A DNA stretch of 64,000 nucleotides, taken from assembly GCA_951813545.1 (NCBI GenBank), contig OX638352.1:3674835-3738834 (forward strand), in the 5' to 3' direction. The notes beneath the pieces are model-generated. The model was not told where the DNA came from, ran no database searches, and saw nothing but the letters and a program-made list of their open reading frames with translations. The position numbers were made by a program, and so were the translations under genes. This stretch comes from an uncultured Poribacteria bacterium (lineage in GTDB: Bacteria; Poribacteria; WGA-4E; WGA-3G). Below, in pieces: positions 61,284 through 64,000 of this stretch (position 1 is the stretch's first letter; the number at the start of each line of letters is the position of its first letter).

Positions 61284-61407
61284 CAACCGAATTTCACGCT
61301 TCCGCGTCAGAGGACATAAACATGCCGCCCCGCTGAGGCTAAAGCGTTAGGGACATCGCTATACTATAAACATTACACCCTTACAGGTCTGAAAGAAAAA
61401 GCGCGGT
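61284..61407. repeat. 124-bp direct repeat, copy 1
   Basis: Starts CAACCGAATTTCACGCTTCC and ends GAAAAAGCGCGGT. It matches 62516-62639 at all but one position. It contains two mini units (ACATGCCGCCCCGCTGAGGC and ACATTACACCCTTACAGGT) of the kind seen at 4.2 kb. It lies just after the insertion sequence. The gap 61408-61568 shows no gene. Confidence 0.85.
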
Positions 61408-61568
61408 CTTGTGAGGTTTAAGTATTTAATTCGGTAATTCCCAGACCCAGTAGACGCGATTTGGAACTGCGCCCGGATTCGCCCAGAAATTACTGAATTA
61501 ATTTTTTAATCTCCATGAAACCTCGGCAGTGATAGGCTTCGGTGGTAGGTTAGGACATCTCCGTATTT

Positions 61569-62465
61569 TCAGAGATGTTTCGCAATTCTCTCTACGCCAT
61601 TGATTGGGTCGAAGCTGTAGCCACCTAACGCAATCAAGTCAACATTGCCTTTTGGAGTGTTGTCAAGGCAGTTTGGGTTAACAACAAAAACTGGTAGATT
61701 TAGATCCAGTGCTGCTTTTGCAGTAATAAAGGTCCCGCTCATTTTACCTTGCGTATCCCGTTCAGGTCCAGATTCAATAACCACCATCGCCTTAGAAAGG
61801 GCACATACAAGTTGATTTCGCTCCAACGCATCCCAGGCACTCCACTCGGTATCTGGGTCAAATTGTGAAACCACAAGCACATCTCGGTCCCAATTGAATT
61901 GCTTAAAGGCACTTTTCTGACGCAGCTGCTTGATGCCCTCAGATAGAACGATTGTCGTTGTTCCCCGTGCTGCTAACGCGCCTAAATGCGCCTCTAAATC
62001 AACACCTTCGGCATATCCAGAGACGATATTTATTCCCTTACCTACAAGTTCACCAGCCAGATTTTTCGTAATACGTATTCCTTTGTCTGATACATCCCGC
62101 GCGCCGACAATCGTGACGCTATCTGACATGAGACGTTTTTGCTGCCCTTTAACAAACAGAATCGGTGCAATTTCAAGAAGATGTGGCGGAAAATTTGGGT
62201 GACTGGGGTAGATAATATTGATTCCGTGATCTTTAAGTTGCTCGTACGCTGCGGATACATTGTCTCTATCTTCTTCGCGGATTTCTCCCTTAAGGATTTT
62301 CGCTAACTTTGGAAATTGTGCCGAGAGATCGTTTTGGTTGAGTGGCAACATTTCTGGTCTTAGATTTTCTGCCTCTAATGTTTTAGCAATTGAGACCAGA
62401 AGTTTAGTATCTATACCTCGTGTTTTAAAGAGTCGGAACCAGAAATAATCTCTGTTAATGCTCAT
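61569..62465 (-). CDS. Divergent DprA/Smf-like protein
   Basis: A 298-residue protein with the Rossmann-like DprA fold: VTIVGARDVSDKGIRITKNLA, GINIVSGYAEGVDLEAHLGAL (the SGxAxGxDxxAH core), ATIVLSEGIKQLR and GKMSGTFITAKAALDLNLPVFVVNP (the RSGTxxTA-type block). It lacks the winged helix of dprA at 16926 and the Pro-Arg-Asn-Phe-Pro-Arg-Arg-Asn-Arg motif is replaced by a Trp-Asp-Ala-Leu-Glu-Arg-Asn segment. Such relatives occur in mobile or defence contexts, but a role is not shown. It lies between two 124-bp direct repeats. Confidence 0.8.
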   Translation of the reverse strand: MSINRDYFWFRLFKTRGIDTKLLVSIAKTLEAENLRPEMLPLNQNDLSAQFPKLAKILKGEIREEDRDNVSAAYEQLKDHGINIIYPSHPNFPPHLLEIAPILFVKGQQKRLMSDSVTIVGARDVSDKGIRITKNLAGELVGKGINIVSGYAEGVDLEAHLGALAARGTTTIVLSEGIKQLRQKSAFKQFNWDRDVLVVSQFDPDTEWSAWDALERNQLVCALSKAMVVIESGPERDTQGKMSGTFITAKAALDLNLPVFVVNPNCLDNTPKGNVDLIALGGYSFDPINGVERIAKHL

Positions 62466-62515
62466 TTTTCGGTCCTTCCTTTGTGAATGAATATACCATG
62501 TTTTGTGATAGGAAG

Positions 62516-62639
62516 CAACCGAATTTCACGCTTCCGTGTCAGAGGACATAAACATGCCGCCCCGCTGAGGCTAAAGCGTTAGGGACATCGCTATACTATA
62601 AACATTACACCCTTACAGGTCTGAAAGAAAAAGCGCGGT
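62516..62639. repeat. 124-bp direct repeat, copy 2
   Basis: Same sequence as 61284-61407 with one substitution (CCGTGTC for CCGCGTC), in the same orientation. Unlike copy 1 it continues into a complete GC-rich hairpin at 62633-62651. Confidence 0.85.
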
Positions 62640-62651
62640 TGAAAACCGCGC
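62633..62651. terminator. Hairpin at the end of direct repeat copy 2
   Basis: GCGCGGTT, loop GAA, AACCGCGC: same hairpin as 37848-37868. It lies 47 bases after the amidohydrolase stop on the minus strand and could end that transcript, though no T tract follows. Confidence 0.5.
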
Positions 62652-62697
62652 CCACATCAAAAGATGAAATTGATCGTTGTGCCACTGAAGCGATGAC

Positions 62698-63723
62698 TTA
62701 CATGTCTACCCGATACACACGAGTAGCGGTGTCGTGAAACAGTGCAGCGCGTTCATCGTCCGAGTAGCCGGATGACAACCGTTTGAACGCATTATACATT
62801 ACATGGTAGGAGAACGAAACCTTGTCAACTGGGAAATTACTTTCAAACATGCACCGCTCTGGACCAAATTGCTCAATACAGTAATTCATGAAGGGAGCCA
62901 TAGACTCGGCTAATTCTTCAGATCCGATCGGCTGTTCTCGTTCGTGCCAATCGAAGCCGGTGTGTGGCATTCCAATGCCCCCAAGTTTCATGTGGACATT
63001 CGGACAAGCCGCTACGGCAGCGATCCCGTTCTGCCAAGTCGCCAATACTTCGTCATCTCTGCCACCGTAGGGACCAACCCGTAGCAAACCGCCAATATGG
63101 TTTAGAATAATCGTCAAATCGGGCACCGCTTTCGCGAAATCAGCGAGTTCGGGGAGTTGTGGGAAATACATCCAACCCTCGAAAGACATCCCCATACGCG
63201 CCAACACCCGTGCACCTGCACGGAAATCCTCACGCGCCAGTTGACCGGCTGTTCTGTATGCTGAGGTTCCGCCTATCTCTGGATGTGGATCCGAAGTGAC
63301 AGAATGACGGATACCCCGAAACCGGTTCGGACTTGCCGCTTGCAAGGCTTCCAGTACAGGCTCAACGCGTTCACCCAAATTCAAGTTTGCATGCCCGACG
63401 ATTGCAGCTGCTGCGCGACTCGTGCCATATAAACCGCTTGCACTCGCAGCGGCTAACCCTTGCACAAATTCGACCTCACCGATAGGGCGCATTTCCTCCG
63501 GTCCGTCAGCGCGGTACATCGCTCGTGCCTCAACAAACACGGTAGAACGCACGTTGTGTCCACTGTCAATATCGGCTATCAGTTCATGGAGCAGATACCT
63601 TTGATAAGGAATACGCTCGGTTCGAAAATCCCAAAAATGGTGGTGCGGGTCACAGATGGGAATCTCCGGTTCTAACGTTGGTTCTTCAGTTAAAGCGAGC
63701 CAGTCGTTGCCTCCATAAGGCAT
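62698..63723 (-). CDS. Amidohydrolase family protein
   Basis: A 341-residue TIM-barrel hydrolase of the amidohydrolase 2 / dicarboxylate lactonase group. The metal-binding HHHFWD in ICDPHHHFWDF is near residue 27; VGHANLN and LNHIGGLLRVG hold further metal histidines, and MFESNFPVDK near the C-terminus carries the catalytic aspartate after P. Related enzymes open lactone rings of sugar acids or aromatic breakdown products; the substrate here is not known. The ATG at 63723 has GGAGG seven bases upstream; the frame extends to 63822 without a good start. No gene is visible from 63724 to 64000. Confidence 0.9.
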   Translation of the reverse strand: MPYGGNDWLALTEEPTLEPEIPICDPHHHFWDFRTERIPYQRYLLHELIADIDSGHNVRSTVFVEARAMYRADGPEEMRPIGEVEFVQGLAAASASGLYGTSRAAAAIVGHANLNLGERVEPVLEALQAASPNRFRGIRHSVTSDPHPEIGGTSAYRTAGQLAREDFRAGARVLARMGMSFEGWMYFPQLPELADFAKAVPDLTIILNHIGGLLRVGPYGGRDDEVLATWQNGIAAVAACPNVHMKLGGIGMPHTGFDWHEREQPIGSEELAESMAPFMNYCIEQFGPERCMFESNFPVDKVSFSYHVMYNAFKRLSSGYSDDERAALFHDTATRVYRVDM

Positions 63724-64000
63724 AGAAGTCCCTCCAATTTCTCTAATCAATTCAGGTTGTTCGCTCCGTTTCTTAAGCATACTGTAGGGCGTTAGGGGAT
63801 TTTTGTCAACACTTTTTGGCATCTTTTTCTATAGGTAGCGATTTAGGTTTGTATAACTTTTTTTAAGGGATGCAGCGACGATATACGTCTTATAGTAATA
63901 TAAGTTTGACATAACTCGTAGGTTGGGTTGAACGGGATCAGACTGAAAACCGCATAGAGAAGACAACTTTCAAGTTCAGGTTGTACTGCCTACGGTTTTT

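Noticed and set aside
1..64000. tRNA, rRNA or riboswitch genes
   Set aside because: I scanned the intergenic regions for tRNA arms, rRNA blocks and common riboswitch cores and recognised none; short or divergent RNAs could still be missed.

Overview
The window is a dense bacterial chromosome segment of about 60 protein genes, mostly on the minus strand. An MlaD/F/E lipid transporter, two TonB-dependent receptors and several lipoproteins show an outer membrane, so the host is Gram-negative. The repeated phytanoyl-CoA dioxygenase genes, a DUF6785 membrane protein, a DUF4159 gene, a Gfo/Idh/MocA oxidoreductase, an amidohydrolase and many short dispersed intergenic repeats resemble genomes of Candidatus Poribacteria. 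That placement is inference from gene content recalled from memory, not a search result. No rRNA, tRNA or CRISPR array was recognised.

Layout. 0-8.2 kb: three PhyH oxygenases (the first cut by the window edge), a DUF420 membrane protein, an XdhC-like protein, a lactate/malate dehydrogenase homologue that has lost its catalytic residues, and an unrecognised 932-residue protein. 8.5-16 kb: MT-A70 methyltransferase, NuoI, GuaB, an oxidoreductase, the t6A genes tsaC and tsaD, and a likely toxin-antitoxin pair. 16-19.6 kb: two broken genes flanking a 29-bp inverted repeat, dprA, and two related lipoproteins. 19.6-31.8 kb: a conserved core block transcribed leftward: rpsF-ssb-rpsR-rplI-dnaB-mlaE-mlaF-mlaD-radA-yacL-ispD-ispF-cysS, with a near-consensus promoter at its head. 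32-40.6 kb: tandem methyltransferases, a periplasmic binding lipoprotein and two paralogous TonB-dependent receptors. 40.8-42.1 kb: an insertion sequence. 42.3-48.1 kb: accessory genes of unknown role, a nitroreductase, a PfkB kinase and small proteins. 48.2-56 kb: leuB-type dehydrogenase, methyltransferase, YchF-like GTPase, plsC-cmk-tyrA and a DUF6785 membrane protein. 56-64 kb: a TPR protein, a DUF4159 gene disrupted by a TGA codon and a second insertion sequence, a divergent DprA-like gene between two 124-bp direct repeats, and an amidohydrolase.

The clearest unexplained signals are: (1) a 25-nt hairpin with an invariant-type 13-nt loop and base-paired stems of different sequence, sitting 22-23 nt upstream of the start codons of nuoI, tsaD and cysS; (2) the DprA-like cassette between near-identical 124-bp direct repeats; (3) a 29-bp repeat present three times, two copies forming an inverted pair around a broken lipoprotein gene; (4) a catalytically dead dehydrogenase next to a large protein of unknown family. 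At least four genes carry disruptions (one frameshift, two in-frame TGA codons, one insertion plus a shifted transposase end). TGA is clearly used as a normal stop elsewhere, so recoding is not needed to explain them.
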